A stretch of DNA of 32,722 nt from Nitrospirota bacterium (GCA_004321915.1 SCQE01000017.1:1-32722), one strand, 5' to 3'. Positions 1 through 8,896 are shown, counted from the first letter of the stretch. The notes: generated by a model not told the origin, from the sequence alone. A program made the numbers and translations.

Positions 1-116
1 CCCATGCTCAGGCTCGTCAATCCCGATGAGGAAACCACTGACGGGAGAGCCGTATGCGGGAAATCCGCCTGTACGGTTCGGAGGGAGGGGAGGCGAAAGC
101 CTTTCCTACCCCCTAT
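1..116 (+). mobile_element. 3' end of a group II intron (domains V and VI)
   Basis: Bases 47-79 fold as a textbook group II domain V. The outer stem GAGCCGTA pairs with TACGGTTC (one G-T pair), the AGC catalytic triad lies at 48-50, a short bulge follows, and an inner GCGG/CCGC stem is capped by a GAAA-type loop. Bases 82-114 form domain VI: GGGGAGGC pairs with GCCTTTCC around a GAAA loop, and an unpaired A at 108 suits the branch-point adenosine 8 bases before a 3' end at about 116 (ending TAT). The intron body and any reverse transcriptase/maturase lie left of the window. The exact 3' splice site is inferred from the branch-point distance. Confidence 0.85.
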
Positions 117-152
117 CAAACATTGAGTTTCTGGACAGACTCTAATTAAGAC

Positions 153-1151
153 TCATCCCCAGTAGTAAGCGTTGTTTTTTTTGTAGTACTCATAAGTGTT
201 CTTTATCCCTTCGGATAGATCGATGACAGGCTTCCATCCGGTGGCTTCATGAATTTTTGATATATCGGTGATGTGGTCTCCTGTTTCGACATTAATATAA
301 TTATGCGGCCATGGGACGTATTCGACACCGCCGTCTCCTACAGTCGCCACAATGGTTTCGGCCATATCTTTGAATTTTGTCCCTATGCCGCTGCCGACAT
401 TAAAAACCTTGCCGTGGCATGTGCTATTCGCCGACGCTTGTATGAAAGCTTCGGCAAGGTCATCCACATATATGTAGTCGCGTATCTGGCCGCCGTCTCC
501 AAAAACCTTAAGTGTGCGGCTCTCCATGGCCTGTCTGATGAACCAGTTGATCATCGAGTATTTGTTATGCCGCATCTGCGAGCGCGGACCGTAAGGATTG
601 GCTATCCTGAACGCAACAAAGCGTATGCCATGCACATCATGGTAAAAGAAATAGGTGTTTTCCGCCGCTGTCTTGTTAAGGGCATAGGGCGTTCTGGGGC
701 GAAGCGGATGTTTCTCGTCCACAGGCAGATACTCTATTCTGCCGAATTGCAGACGCGAGCCTGCATGCAAAATGACCGCATCAGGGTTGTGCTTGCGTAG
801 GCATTCTAGCACTGTCAGGTGGCCGATATAGTTTATGTCAGCGTCGAGATAAGGATTGTCCATGCTGTCATTATGGCTCACCTGACCGGCAAGGTTGAAT
901 ATGATATCTTTGTTCTTTACGAGCATCTTGATCGACTCTTTGTCCCGTATATCGCTTATGTTTATAGTGACCTTGTCTTTGATAGGCTCTATGTTGAATA
1001 GATTTGCGCCGTAAGGCTCTATGCAGGAATCCACAAGCGTCACATTTGCCCCGTAATTCACCAGCTTTATCGCTATTGTGCTGCCGATCATGCCGAGGCC
1101 GCCGGTTATGAGGACTTTCTTATCTTTGAATTCCGATGAAAGGTCTTTCAT
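153..1151 (-). CDS. NAD-dependent sugar-nucleotide epimerase/dehydratase
   Basis: This 332-residue protein is an extended short-chain dehydrogenase of the kind that epimerises or dehydrates NDP-sugars for cell-surface glycans. The N-terminal Rossmann fold carries GGLGMIG (17-23) for NAD binding, and the catalytic Tyr-x3-Lys is YALNK (Y156, K160). Length is normal for the family. Substrate specificity (for example UDP-glucose 4-epimerase against GDP- or CDP-sugar enzymes) cannot be read from the sequence. Its ATG overlaps the stop of the upstream glycosyltransferase by 4 bases, so the two are translationally coupled and probably act in one glycan pathway. The group II intron ends about 36 bases beyond its stop codon. 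Confidence 0.9.
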   Translation of the reverse strand: MKDLSSEFKDKKVLITGGLGMIGSTIAIKLVNYGANVTLVDSCIEPYGANLFNIEPIKDKVTINISDIRDKESIKMLVKNKDIIFNLAGQVSHNDSMDNPYLDADINYIGHLTVLECLRKHNPDAVILHAGSRLQFGRIEYLPVDEKHPLRPRTPYALNKTAAENTYFFYHDVHGIRFVAFRIANPYGPRSQMRHNKYSMINWFIRQAMESRTLKVFGDGGQIRDYIYVDDLAEAFIQASANSTCHGKVFNVGSGIGTKFKDMAETIVATVGDGGVEYVPWPHNYINVETGDHITDISKIHEATGWKPVIDLSEGIKNTYEYYKKNNAYYWG

Positions 1152-2110
1152 GATTGTTCTTCATCGAGCCCGATTTTTGTCCTGATGACATACTTCGGCC
1201 TCTGCTTGACCTCATCATATATACGGGCGATATATTCTCCTATTATTCCCAACGCTATCAACTGTACGCCCGAGAAGAAGAGTATGGAGAGAGATAGGGA
1301 TGTCCAGCCCGGCACATTAAACATCTTGTCCGTCAGTTTCAGGTAAAGGACCCTTGCGCCTTCGGCAAAACTGAGCATGGCTATGAAAATCCCTATGAAT
1401 GTCACATATTTCAGAGGGCGGTACGAGAAGGAGAATATGCCGTTAAGCGCAAGCGCGAAATACTTTCTCAGATTGTATCCTGAATTGTCTGCGAAGCGTC
1501 CCTCCCTTTCATACTCGACACCTGTCTGTTTGAATCCCGACCATGCCCTCATGCCTCTGAGATAACGGTTGTTTTCCGGCATCGATAGCAGGACCTCGAC
1601 GACCCTTCTTGTCATGACGCAGAAATCTCCGGCGTCCCTCGGGATATCAATGTCAACAAGCTTTCCAGATATGCGGTAAAACATGCTGTACAGCATGCGG
1701 AGAGGGAGCGATCTTTTCCTTTTCTTTCTAATGCCGAAAACCACATCGAAACCTTCTTTTGTTTTTGCTATGAATTGGTTTAGGATTTCGGGCGGGTCTT
1801 CAAGGTCGTCGTCTATGATCGCGATAAGCCGGCCTGCTGCGTGATTAAGGCCTGCGGTAATGGCAGCCTGATGGCCGAAGTTCCTAGAAAATTCTATAAC
1901 CTTTATACGTCCGTCTTTTTGGGAAAGCGAGCCTATAACATCGAGCGAGTTGTCTCGGCAGCCGTCGAGAACAGCGATGATTTCAAAGGATTCCACGCTG
2001 CCTTCAAGTGCGCCGACTAAACGCTTGTGCAGTTCAGGGAATATGCGTGCGGAGTTGTAAACCGGCACTACAACGGAAAGTTCCGGCGCTTTTTTAGCGG
2101 AAGCAAGCAT
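1148..2110 (-). CDS. GT2 glycosyltransferase, polyprenyl-phosphate type (DPM1/GtrB/ArnC-like)
   Basis: This 320-residue protein has an N-terminal GT-A domain (about 10-220) starting LSVVVPVYNS, with the acidic metal/sugar-nucleotide motif IIDDDLEDPP (D100-D102). Two C-terminal membrane helices follow (about 232-255 and 270-295), then a basic tail with EYIARIYDEVKQRP, typical of the GtrB/ArnC/DPM family. Such enzymes move a sugar from an NDP-sugar to undecaprenyl phosphate at the inner face of the membrane. It is the first gene of a minus-strand pair and shares a 4-base overlap with the downstream epimerase gene, which may supply its donor sugar. The donor itself is not identifiable. Confidence 0.9.
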   Translation of the reverse strand: MLASAKKAPELSVVVPVYNSARIFPELHKRLVGALEGSVESFEIIAVLDGCRDNSLDVIGSLSQKDGRIKVIEFSRNFGHQAAITAGLNHAAGRLIAIIDDDLEDPPEILNQFIAKTKEGFDVVFGIRKKRKRSLPLRMLYSMFYRISGKLVDIDIPRDAGDFCVMTRRVVEVLLSMPENNRYLRGMRAWSGFKQTGVEYEREGRFADNSGYNLRKYFALALNGIFSFSYRPLKYVTFIGIFIAMLSFAEGARVLYLKLTDKMFNVPGWTSLSLSILFFSGVQLIALGIIGEYIARIYDEVKQRPKYVIRTKIGLDEEQS

Positions 2111-2268
2111 TATGGAAGTATATTAACCGATTGAATTCAAAGTCAATACGTATAAATATCGGGGAGTAAATTCGAGGCGGCGTTCTAAACAACGATTGTA
2201 AAAACAAAATGTTTTAATCTTAAATCCGATTTTGTTATTATATTTATTTGGGGTCTGCTTTTATTCTT

Positions 2269-2400
2269 GCATACCATAACAGGGGAGTGACTTACGCATG
2301 GCCCGGTAAAAAACAGGAATCGCTGGAGGATTTCACTAAGGCCTGCGGGATGGGCTTTAAAACAGCCTGAGACAGTCTTGAACCGGTCAAAAAATACGCT
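2269..2400 (+). pseudogene. decayed TPR/Sel1-like repeat fragment
   Basis: One forward frame starting at 2269 reads AYHNRGVTYA, a short linker, then ESLEDFTKACGMGFKTA. This fits the first two helices of a tetratricopeptide or Sel1-like repeat (AYxNRGxxY...ALxDFxKAC). The frame hits TGA at 2368-2370 exactly where such repeats usually continue with Cys-Asp, and the reading continues DSLEPVKKYA into the next gene. There is no start codon or ribosome binding site, so this is most simply a remnant of a deleted TPR gene. Similarity is judged by eye only. Confidence 0.5.
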
Positions 2401-2402
2401 TT

Positions 2403-3452
2403 ATGCGAATACCGAAACTTTTCAATAACAGATTTCTTCAAAAAACCATACTGGTCAATGTGGTGTTAGTGCCCCTTGTAATTGCGTTTTTTTCAGGCTG
2501 GTTCGGTCATAAATATTGGCATACGCATTATGACAGAGATAATACCCGCCAAGTCAGATCGGGCGGCTTTTTCTTTATAAATCCGCTCCTTGAGTGCGAG
2601 CTTGCAAAGGACACTATCGAAGAGGAAGAGAAATTGCCCTCCAAAGATAAAATCATAGAACTCATAAAAAACAAAACAAAGGATTATAAGCTGGCCCATG
2701 TGTCCGTATATTTCAGGGACCTCAATAACGGGCCGTGGTTAGGTATAAACGAGGACGAGAAATTTGCGCCGGCAAGCCTGCTGAAAGTGCCTTTGATGAT
2801 ATCATGGTTGAAGGAGGCGGAAAAAAATCAGCAATTGCTGTCAACTAAGATCGAATACACCAAGAGCGGCGATGATTACAACGATATGCTCACCATCATA
2901 CCGTCAAGGACAATTACGCTAGGCAATAAGTATTCCGTAGATGAGTTGATCCGTTCGATGATAGTCTACTCGGACAATAATGCCAATACCTTGCTGTTTA
3001 AAAATACAGACCAGAGGCTGCTGAAGGATGCTTATCGCATTCTTGGAGTGGATATTCCTTCGGCCGATAGGCCTGCCGATTATCTGTCGGTCAAATCATA
3101 CGCCTCTTTTTTCAGGATACTGTTTAACGCGTCGTACCTTAACAGGGAAATGTCCGAAAAGGCGCTGAAGATCCTTAGTGAAACGGAATTTTCGGATGGG
3201 ATCGTGGCCGGAGTGCCCCCGGGTATCGTCGTTGCTCATAAATTCGGAGAGCGCGTAGCCGGGGCCAACAACGAAATTAAACAGCTCCATGACTGCGGAA
3301 TCGTTTATTATCCTAACGAGCCTTATCTGCTCTGCGTAATGACGAGAGGGGATGATTTCAGGTTCCTCGATGACATCATCAGAGATGTTTCACAGCTTGT
3401 TTTTAAAGAGATGGACGCTCATCAAAAAGGGCTGAGTATCGGACATAAATAG
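2403..3452 (+). CDS. membrane-anchored serine hydrolase, class A beta-lactamase fold
   Basis: This 349-residue protein has an N-terminal signal anchor (about 15-33, LVNVVLVPLVIAFF), so the catalytic domain should face the periplasm. The serine-active motifs are in order: S125-x-x-K128 (SLLK), S190-D-N192 (SDN, in YSDNNANTL) and a KTG-like K280-F-G. This fits the beta-lactamase-related family that also contains peptidoglycan-acting enzymes. An obvious class A general-base Glu after the SDN motif is not apparent, so a peptidase or transpeptidase-like role is as likely as antibiotic hydrolysis. The ATG at 2403 lacks a clear Shine-Dalgarno. The gene stands alone just after the TPR remnant. Confidence 0.8.
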   Translation: MRIPKLFNNRFLQKTILVNVVLVPLVIAFFSGWFGHKYWHTHYDRDNTRQVRSGGFFFINPLLECELAKDTIEEEEKLPSKDKIIELIKNKTKDYKLAHVSVYFRDLNNGPWLGINEDEKFAPASLLKVPLMISWLKEAEKNQQLLSTKIEYTKSGDDYNDMLTIIPSRTITLGNKYSVDELIRSMIVYSDNNANTLLFKNTDQRLLKDAYRILGVDIPSADRPADYLSVKSYASFFRILFNASYLNREMSEKALKILSETEFSDGIVAGVPPGIVVAHKFGERVAGANNEIKQLHDCGIVYYPNEPYLLCVMTRGDDFRFLDDIIRDVSQLVFKEMDAHQKGLSIGHK

Positions 3453-3502
3453 CCGATAATATAAATTTGAAAAAATACGAATAGCTGATATATTGTATTC
3501 CC

Positions 3503-4060
3503 ATGAATTATAAAAACGAATTAATAAGCATTATCAAAAGCCGCTCCTACCAGTGCAGCGAAGAACCTGTCTATAAACTTGCATCGGGAGGTGTCAGCAA
3601 GTTTTATTTCAACATGAAGAAGACCACCATGTCGCCTGACGGAATGTCTATCATAGGCAAACTTGTATTCGAAAAGATCAAAGAGCTCGGCTTGTCGCCC
3701 GACGGTATCGGAGGATTGACTCTGGGCGCCGACCCGATAGCCTATGCGGTTGCAAAGCACTCATACGACATGAAGGCCCCCGTTCAGGCTTTTGTTATCA
3801 GAAAGGAGCCTAAAGGGCACGGTTTGAGGCTTCCTGTAGAGGGGAATGTCGAGCAGGGAAACCATGTGGTGATAATCGACGATGTTGTTACTACCGGAGG
3901 TTCTACTATCAAGGCCATAAACGCGGCGCGTGATTTCGGTCTTATAGTCGATGCGGTCATTGTTCTTGTGGACAGGTGCGAGCAGAACGGACGGCAGAAT
4001 ATAGAGGCCTTGGGCTGCCCGGTCCATGACATTTTAAACATAAAAGATTTCCTTTTGTAA
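3503..4060 (+). CDS. pyrE: orotate phosphoribosyltransferase
   Basis: This 185-residue protein matches bacterial OPRTase in length and motifs. The PRPP-binding signature is VVIIDDVVTTGGST (122-135), and the flexible catalytic loop carries RKEPKGHG (100-107). It catalyses orotate plus PRPP to OMP plus PPi in de novo pyrimidine synthesis in the cytoplasm. No other pyr gene is nearby; it begins 50 bases after the hydrolase and ends about 80 bases before the SRPBCC gene. The first ATG fits the normal N-terminus of the family. Confidence 0.92.
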   Translation: MNYKNELISIIKSRSYQCSEEPVYKLASGGVSKFYFNMKKTTMSPDGMSIIGKLVFEKIKELGLSPDGIGGLTLGADPIAYAVAKHSYDMKAPVQAFVIRKEPKGHGLRLPVEGNVEQGNHVVIIDDVVTTGGSTIKAINAARDFGLIVDAVIVLVDRCEQNGRQNIEALGCPVHDILNIKDFLL

Positions 4061-4106
4061 TTTTTTTCTTCCGCCGTCCTTTTATCAAAAAGCCCTGTCC
4101 GTTATG

Positions 4107-4133
4107 TGCTATAATTTAATAAAAATCAAGGAG
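4107..4133 (+). promoter_or_regulatory. extended -10 promoter and Shine-Dalgarno of the SRPBCC gene
   Basis: TG at 4107-4108, one base, then TATAAT (4110-4115) forms an extended -10 element. No good -35 hexamer is seen. AAGGAG at 4128-4133 lies 6 bases before the ATG at 4140 and decides that start over an in-frame ATG 36 bases upstream, which overlaps the -10 element. Confidence 0.45.
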
Positions 4134-4139
4134 CGGAGC

Positions 4140-4583
4140 ATGGCAACCATATCAAAGAAAATCTTTATCAAGTCTCCTGTCGAGAAGGTTTTTAAATTCG
4201 TAGTGGCCCCCGAAAACTGGACCAAGTACGTTACGAGCCTCACCGATATCAGGGATGTTTCGTCCGATAAGGTTGAAGAGGGAACGACCTTTAAATGGGA
4301 ATACCGCATGATGGGCATGAAGTTCAACGGTAAAGGCATGGTCACGGAGAATGTTAAGAACAAGAGTTTCGGACTTAAAATGGAGGGACATTTTCCGATA
4401 GTCGAGAAGTATGGTTTTGCAAAGGTGGATGAAGGCACAGAGCTTTCGTTCGAGATAGAATACGGCGTTCCCGGCAAACTGCTCGGCTCTTTTGCCAACA
4501 AGGTTGTAATAGAAAAGCTGAATAAAAAAGAGGCGGCATACGTTCTTGCAAGAGTAAAGACGCTTTGCGAGGAGCTTTCATAG
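4140..4583 (+). CDS. SRPBCC (START/polyketide-cyclase-like) family protein
   Basis: This small cytoplasmic protein of 147 residues starts MATISKKIFIKSPVEKVFKFV, the usual beta-strand plus helix entry of the SRPBCC helix-grip fold. It continues with alternating strands (TFKWEYRMMG, SFGLKMEGHF, TELSFEIEYG) and a long C-terminal helix. These proteins bind hydrophobic ligands in a deep cavity; no ligand can be named. An ATG 36 bases upstream would add 12 residues not expected for the fold, so the ATG at 4140 behind AAGGAG is chosen. The downstream radical SAM gene starts 10 bases after its stop, so the two are probably co-transcribed. Confidence 0.75.
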   Translation: MATISKKIFIKSPVEKVFKFVVAPENWTKYVTSLTDIRDVSSDKVEEGTTFKWEYRMMGMKFNGKGMVTENVKNKSFGLKMEGHFPIVEKYGFAKVDEGTELSFEIEYGVPGKLLGSFANKVVIEKLNKKEAAYVLARVKTLCEELS

Positions 4584-4593
4584 CAGCAGCCTG

Positions 4594-5916
4594 ATGAAGT
4601 TACTTCTCGTCTCACCTCCTTTTGGAGCAAAGGGGCAGAGTTCCAAGGGTTTGCCCATCGCCCCTCCAGTGCTTGAATACCTTGCCGGGTTGACCGGTCA
4701 GGTCAGAACCGATGTCGAAATAGAGCTTGTTGACGCCAACAAAGAGCATTTTGTTCCTGAAGAAGTTGACGCCGACCTGATAGGTTTTACCGTGCTCACA
4801 CCGCAGGCCCCGTGGGTTTACAGGATGTCCAAAAGGTTAAGGGCTGCCGGCAAAAAGGTCCTGCTCGGGGGAATTCATGTAAGCGCTCTGCCGGATGAGG
4901 CCTCAGCCCATGCGGACGCAGTCGTATCCGGAGAAGTTGAAGATATATGGAAGGACATTCTCGGAGACGCTGAGAACGGCGTGCTTAAACCCTTCTATAG
5001 GGGCGCATTTCCCGATCTTAAGGGGCTGCCCAAGCCGGTCACGAATCTCTGGAAGACAAATTATGTTTACGGATATTTTCAGACATCGAGGGGATGTCCG
5101 CACCGGTGCACCTTCTGTTCCGTTCATAAATTTTTCGGGGGGAAGGTGCGTGTCAGACCGATAGATGAGGTGGTCGCCGAAGTCGCAGCGAGCAAATGGC
5201 GTCTTTTCTGGGGAATAGACGACAATATATGGGGGATAAACATAAACCACACTATTGATCTATACCGTGAGATGGGTAAATCGGTCAGGGGAAAGTGGTG
5301 GTTCGGCTCGGCCGATCTGGTGTCCGTGGAGCACCCGAGGTCTGACGAACTGTTGAGCAATGCCCGAAAAGCGGGCCTGACAGCTGTTTTGTTGGGTTGG
5401 GAGTCGAACAATCTTCAGAGTCTCGACGAGTATAAAGCCACCTCAAAGCAGGGCAGGCAAAGGCGTGACGCTATAAAGAAGATCAGGGCGCACGGAATAG
5501 AGGTCATGCTTTTCATCATGGTGGGCGGAAGGCAGGACAGGCGCGATGATTTCGAGGGCATAGCAAGGCTTTGCGACGAGCTTAAAGTGTCGGCCCATCC
5601 TGTTATGACCACCCCTTTTCCGGGCACCGAGCTTTATGAGCAGTACAGGGAACATCTTGTCCCCGGACTGGACTGGGACAGTTTTGACGGCAACCACGCG
5701 GTATTTGAACATCCCACAATGACGCCTTTGGAGAGGGAACATTTGCTGGTCGATCTAAGAACTAGGCTCTTCAGCATACCGCAGATACTTACGAGGATGT
5801 CGCAGATTTCTTTTAAAGGCTTTCCTATGAGCCATATAACCTCATGGATGGTCCAGTATCCGCAGGGCAGGGCGTTCAAACAGTACGCTAAGGAAAAAGG
5901 CATCGGAAAACTGTAA
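4594..5916 (+). CDS. B12-binding-domain radical SAM protein
   Basis: This 440-residue protein has an N-terminal cobalamin-binding-type Rossmann domain (about 1-125; LIGFTVLTP and LLGGIHVSALPDEA). A radical SAM domain follows with the 4Fe-4S motif C168-x3-C172-x2-C175 (RGCPHRCTFC). This architecture is that of class B radical SAM methylases and related enzymes (BchE-like, PF02310 plus PF04055). The C-terminal third (SHITSWMVQYPQG, FKQYAKEKG) is of a type often found in such proteins. The substrate is unknown; lipid, hopanoid or cofactor modification is possible. It ends only 4 bases from the stop of the convergent downstream gene. Confidence 0.88.
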   Translation: MKLLLVSPPFGAKGQSSKGLPIAPPVLEYLAGLTGQVRTDVEIELVDANKEHFVPEEVDADLIGFTVLTPQAPWVYRMSKRLRAAGKKVLLGGIHVSALPDEASAHADAVVSGEVEDIWKDILGDAENGVLKPFYRGAFPDLKGLPKPVTNLWKTNYVYGYFQTSRGCPHRCTFCSVHKFFGGKVRVRPIDEVVAEVAASKWRLFWGIDDNIWGININHTIDLYREMGKSVRGKWWFGSADLVSVEHPRSDELLSNARKAGLTAVLLGWESNNLQSLDEYKATSKQGRQRRDAIKKIRAHGIEVMLFIMVGGRQDRRDDFEGIARLCDELKVSAHPVMTTPFPGTELYEQYREHLVPGLDWDSFDGNHAVFEHPTMTPLEREHLLVDLRTRLFSIPQILTRMSQISFKGFPMSHITSWMVQYPQGRAFKQYAKEKGIGKL

Positions 5917-5920
5917 GTCA

Positions 5921-7696
5921 CTAAGGCGAGGAAGAAACTATTTTTGCGTACAGCTCCTGCGCCTGTTTGTTTCCGGGCATTATTTTTAACAGTTCAGATG
6001 TTTCTTTCATGGCTTCCTGCCTCATCCCCATCCTGAAGTAAGCGAGCGCTGCATTGTAGCGGGCCGATATGAAGCCCGGATTGAGTCTTGCCGCTGTTTT
6101 GAAATACTCCAAGGCTATATCGGTTTTATTTTTGTCCCCGTATACCGCGCCTAGGTTGTTGTACGCCTCGGCAAAGGAAGGCATAAGGCTTATTGCCTTT
6201 TCATACTGCTCTATCGCTTCGGAGAACATTTTTTTTGTGTAGTAGCTGTAACCTAAGTTGTTATAAGCTTCCGCATAGTCCGGTTTTAGCGACAACGCGG
6301 TCCTGTAAAGTACTATCGCGCGGTCGGGCTGTCCTTTCTTATTGCATGCGAACCCGAGATTGTTATAGACCCGGGCCTTGTCTGTTGTTTTTTTTGCGGT
6401 ATCTTCCCATAAGGTCAGCTCATCCGCCCATATGTCGTTTCTCTGGTATGTGAGGATGCACAGAACTATTGTGACAATTGCCAAAAAGGCCGCGACATAA
6501 CTGTTTCTCAAACAAAATTTGTCTTTCATAAAAAACAGCAGCGAAACTGCCGAGACGATAAAACCGAAAGAGGGCAGGTATGTCCTGTGTTCGAATATCA
6601 TGTCCTGCGTTGGGATCATGCTCGATTCTACTGAGAGCGCAGCAAAGAACCACAGCAGGCCGAAAGAGGCAATCCTCAAGTGGCGGTCGTTTGTTTTTAA
6701 CGGGAGAATAGATGCAGTTCCTATAAGTGCGGCAATAGCTATGAACGAAAGAAATACATCCGGATTCAAGAACGATGTATAGACCGGATAATTGTAGTCG
6801 AGGTTCTGGTTGACAGGCAGCATTAGCAGCCTCAGATACGTGATGACAACCCTGAACTGCGTGAACAGGTAGTCTGAGCGGGGCATGTCGCTCTTTGCCC
6901 TTGTCGCATCGTTAAGTATGGCTGCTATGTCTGCATGCTTGGATATGACAAAAAGCGATGCAGGTATGATTATAAGCGTGAGGAGTATAGGCAGAAGATG
7001 CTTGATCCTTTTTTTTGCGTCCCCTTCGAAGAACATAAATTCAAAAAGGGTAAGCATCGGCGGCAGGGTAAAGACTATCTCTTTTGTCTTCATTCCCAAT
7101 ATGGCCGATGTTATAGCCGCAGCATACCAGATTTTTTTTTCTGTCAGCCTGAACTTTGCATAGCCGATGAACGACAGCAAATAAAACATTGCGGCAAGCG
7201 ATGTAAACCGTTGGGTTATGTATGTGACCGATTCTGTTTGTACAGGATGGCTTACGAATATGAGGGCAGCGGCCAAAGGAAGCAAAAGCCGTTCGTATTC
7301 GGAACTGTTTCCGGTGCGGGGTGTTTTGAGGACAAGCGAAGTAAGAAGATATGCGAGCAGCGCGTTGATCAGATGTATCGCTATATTTGCGGCGTGATAT
7401 CCTGAGACATCGAGACCGTGCAATTCGTAATTCAGGGCAAATGTCAGGTCTCCTATGTATCTCATTACAAGGGTATGGTATCCGAAAATGTTTTCGAAAT
7501 CTTTCGCTTTTGAGGGCCCCCAAAAATATGACAGGTCTTTTATGACCGGATTTTTGACTATATAGTACTCATCGTCGAAATAAAAGGGGCTGTAGAAGGT
7601 GTTGGAGTATATAATAAGCCCGATACCTATGATGAGCAGAGCAGGCAGCATACTGCGAAGAATGGTCCGGCGCTCTAACATCCTGAAATTTAGCAT
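5921..7696 (-). CDS. multi-pass membrane glycosyltransferase-like protein with C-terminal TPRs
   Basis: This 591-residue protein starts with a membrane helix (about 14-32), followed by FDDEYYIVKNPVI, the acidic luminal-loop signature of TMTC/PMT-type GT-C proteins. About nine more hydrophobic segments follow. The C-terminal 170 residues are tetratricopeptide repeats (RVYNNLGFACNKKG, AEAYNNLGYSYYTKK, AEAYNNLGAVYGDKN, ISARYNAALAYFRMG). It resembles bacterial TMTC-like proteins proposed to glycosylate exported proteins with polyprenyl-linked sugars; that activity is inferred. The gene is divergent from the radical SAM/glycosyltransferase set that starts at 7826. Confidence 0.8.
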   Translation of the reverse strand: MLNFRMLERRTILRSMLPALLIIGIGLIIYSNTFYSPFYFDDEYYIVKNPVIKDLSYFWGPSKAKDFENIFGYHTLVMRYIGDLTFALNYELHGLDVSGYHAANIAIHLINALLAYLLTSLVLKTPRTGNSSEYERLLLPLAAALIFVSHPVQTESVTYITQRFTSLAAMFYLLSFIGYAKFRLTEKKIWYAAAITSAILGMKTKEIVFTLPPMLTLFEFMFFEGDAKKRIKHLLPILLTLIIIPASLFVISKHADIAAILNDATRAKSDMPRSDYLFTQFRVVITYLRLLMLPVNQNLDYNYPVYTSFLNPDVFLSFIAIAALIGTASILPLKTNDRHLRIASFGLLWFFAALSVESSMIPTQDMIFEHRTYLPSFGFIVSAVSLLFFMKDKFCLRNSYVAAFLAIVTIVLCILTYQRNDIWADELTLWEDTAKKTTDKARVYNNLGFACNKKGQPDRAIVLYRTALSLKPDYAEAYNNLGYSYYTKKMFSEAIEQYEKAISLMPSFAEAYNNLGAVYGDKNKTDIALEYFKTAARLNPGFISARYNAALAYFRMGMRQEAMKETSELLKIMPGNKQAQELYAKIVSSSP

Positions 7697-7778
7697 TTTG
7701 GAGCAAGGCCTTTCAATTCGTAGCGCATTGGTCCAATCATCGATCGGGATGGATAGTAAATACCTGTGGGAGCTTTAT

Positions 7779-7808
7779 TTGACATGGTTTTTTGATTTAT
7801 GTGATTAT
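7779..7808 (+). promoter_or_regulatory. candidate sigma-70 promoter for the radical SAM/GT operon
   Basis: A perfect -35 hexamer TTGACA (7779-7784) is followed after 17-18 bases by TGATTA/GATTAT (7802-7808). Transcription would start about a dozen bases before the ATG at 7826, which has no Shine-Dalgarno, so the mRNA could be near-leaderless. The poor -10 lowers certainty. Confidence 0.5.
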
Positions 7809-7825
7809 AAAATTTGGGTTTTATT

Positions 7826-8896
7826 ATGCCTGATAAATTTCGCATAGACAGTCATAAACTTATTTTTCATCCTAAAAGGGTTGCCGATTGGTTATCGGGT
7901 AATGACATTTATCCGCTTTACGTCGAGATTTCGCCTTCGGGATCATGTAATCACCGCTGTACTTTTTGCGCCCTCGATTATATGGAATACAAGCCCCGGT
8001 TTCTCGATTCTGCAGTGCTCAAGGAGCGTCTCTCTGAAATGGGGAGGCTCGGGGTAAAGAGTGTGATGTACGGCGGGGAGGGAGAGCCGCTGCTGCACAG
8101 GGACATCGGCGATATAATAGTCCACACTAAAAAATCGGGTATTGACGTAGGTATAACCACAAACGGGACTTTTCTGACAAAAAGTCTTTCCGAAAAAATA
8201 CTCGCCCACACTTCTTGGATAAAGGTCAGCCTTAACGCAGGGTCCCCGGAGACCTACTCAAAGGTGCATAGGACAAAGGCTGATGATTTCAACCGTGTGT
8301 TTAAAAATCTTTCCGATGCGGTTGCGGTGAATAAAGAGCTTGGCGCTAAATGCACCATAGGCGTACAGTCCATTCTTCTGCCCGAAAATGCCGGAGAAAT
8401 GGCAGCCTTGGCGGAGAAGGCCAAGCAGACAGGTCTAAGGTATCTTGTGGTCAAGCCGTATTCCCAGCATTTAAAGAGCCGCACTCAGGCTTACCGGGAT
8501 TTCGATTATTCGGCGTTTATCGATTTGAACGAAGAATTAAAGCGGTTCAATGACGATACTTTCAGCGTGATATTCCGTCAGCATACCATGAAAAAAATGA
8601 AAAGGACCGAAAGGGGTTACGAGCGGTGCCTTGCGCTTCCCTTCTGGTCGTATATCGATTCTGCGGGCAATTTAGTGGGCTGCAGCGCCTATCTTGGAGA
8701 TGAGGCGTTTGTTTACGGCAACATATACAACGAGACATTCGAGGCGATGTGGAAGGGCGAGAAACGCAGGAAATGCCTTGAAATGACGTCAGGTTCGATA
8801 GACCCCGAAAATTGCAGGATGAACTGCAGGATGGATGAGATAAACCTGTATCTTTGGGAATTGACCCATCCGGCAGACCATGTGAATTTTATTTAA
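7826..8896 (+). CDS. radical SAM/SPASM domain protein, paralogue 1
   Basis: This 356-residue protein has the radical SAM cluster at C41-x3-C45-x2-C48 (GSCNHRCTFC) and GGEGEP at 83-88 for SAM binding. The Cys-rich C-terminal half, with C-x-A then a C-x3-C near the end, suits a SPASM-type auxiliary cluster domain. It begins FRIDSHKLIFHPKRVADWL and ends NFI, features shared with the paralogue at 9683-10789. The ATG at 7826 is preferred to a TTG four codons upstream; neither has a Shine-Dalgarno. Its stop overlaps the next ATG by one base (TAATG). Genes of this type often sit among surface-glycan genes; the substrate is unknown. Confidence 0.85.
   Translation: MPDKFRIDSHKLIFHPKRVADWLSGNDIYPLYVEISPSGSCNHRCTFCALDYMEYKPRFLDSAVLKERLSEMGRLGVKSVMYGGEGEPLLHRDIGDIIVHTKKSGIDVGITTNGTFLTKSLSEKILAHTSWIKVSLNAGSPETYSKVHRTKADDFNRVFKNLSDAVAVNKELGAKCTIGVQSILLPENAGEMAALAEKAKQTGLRYLVVKPYSQHLKSRTQAYRDFDYSAFIDLNEELKRFNDDTFSVIFRQHTMKKMKRTERGYERCLALPFWSYIDSAGNLVGCSAYLGDEAFVYGNIYNETFEAMWKGEKRRKCLEMTSGSIDPENCRMNCRMDEINLYLWELTHPADHVNFI

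Noticed and set aside
2403-3452. Calling the serine hydrolase an antibiotic-resistance beta-lactamase
   Set aside because: The fold motifs are present, but the class A general-base Glu is not evident and the protein is membrane-anchored; resistance cannot be claimed.
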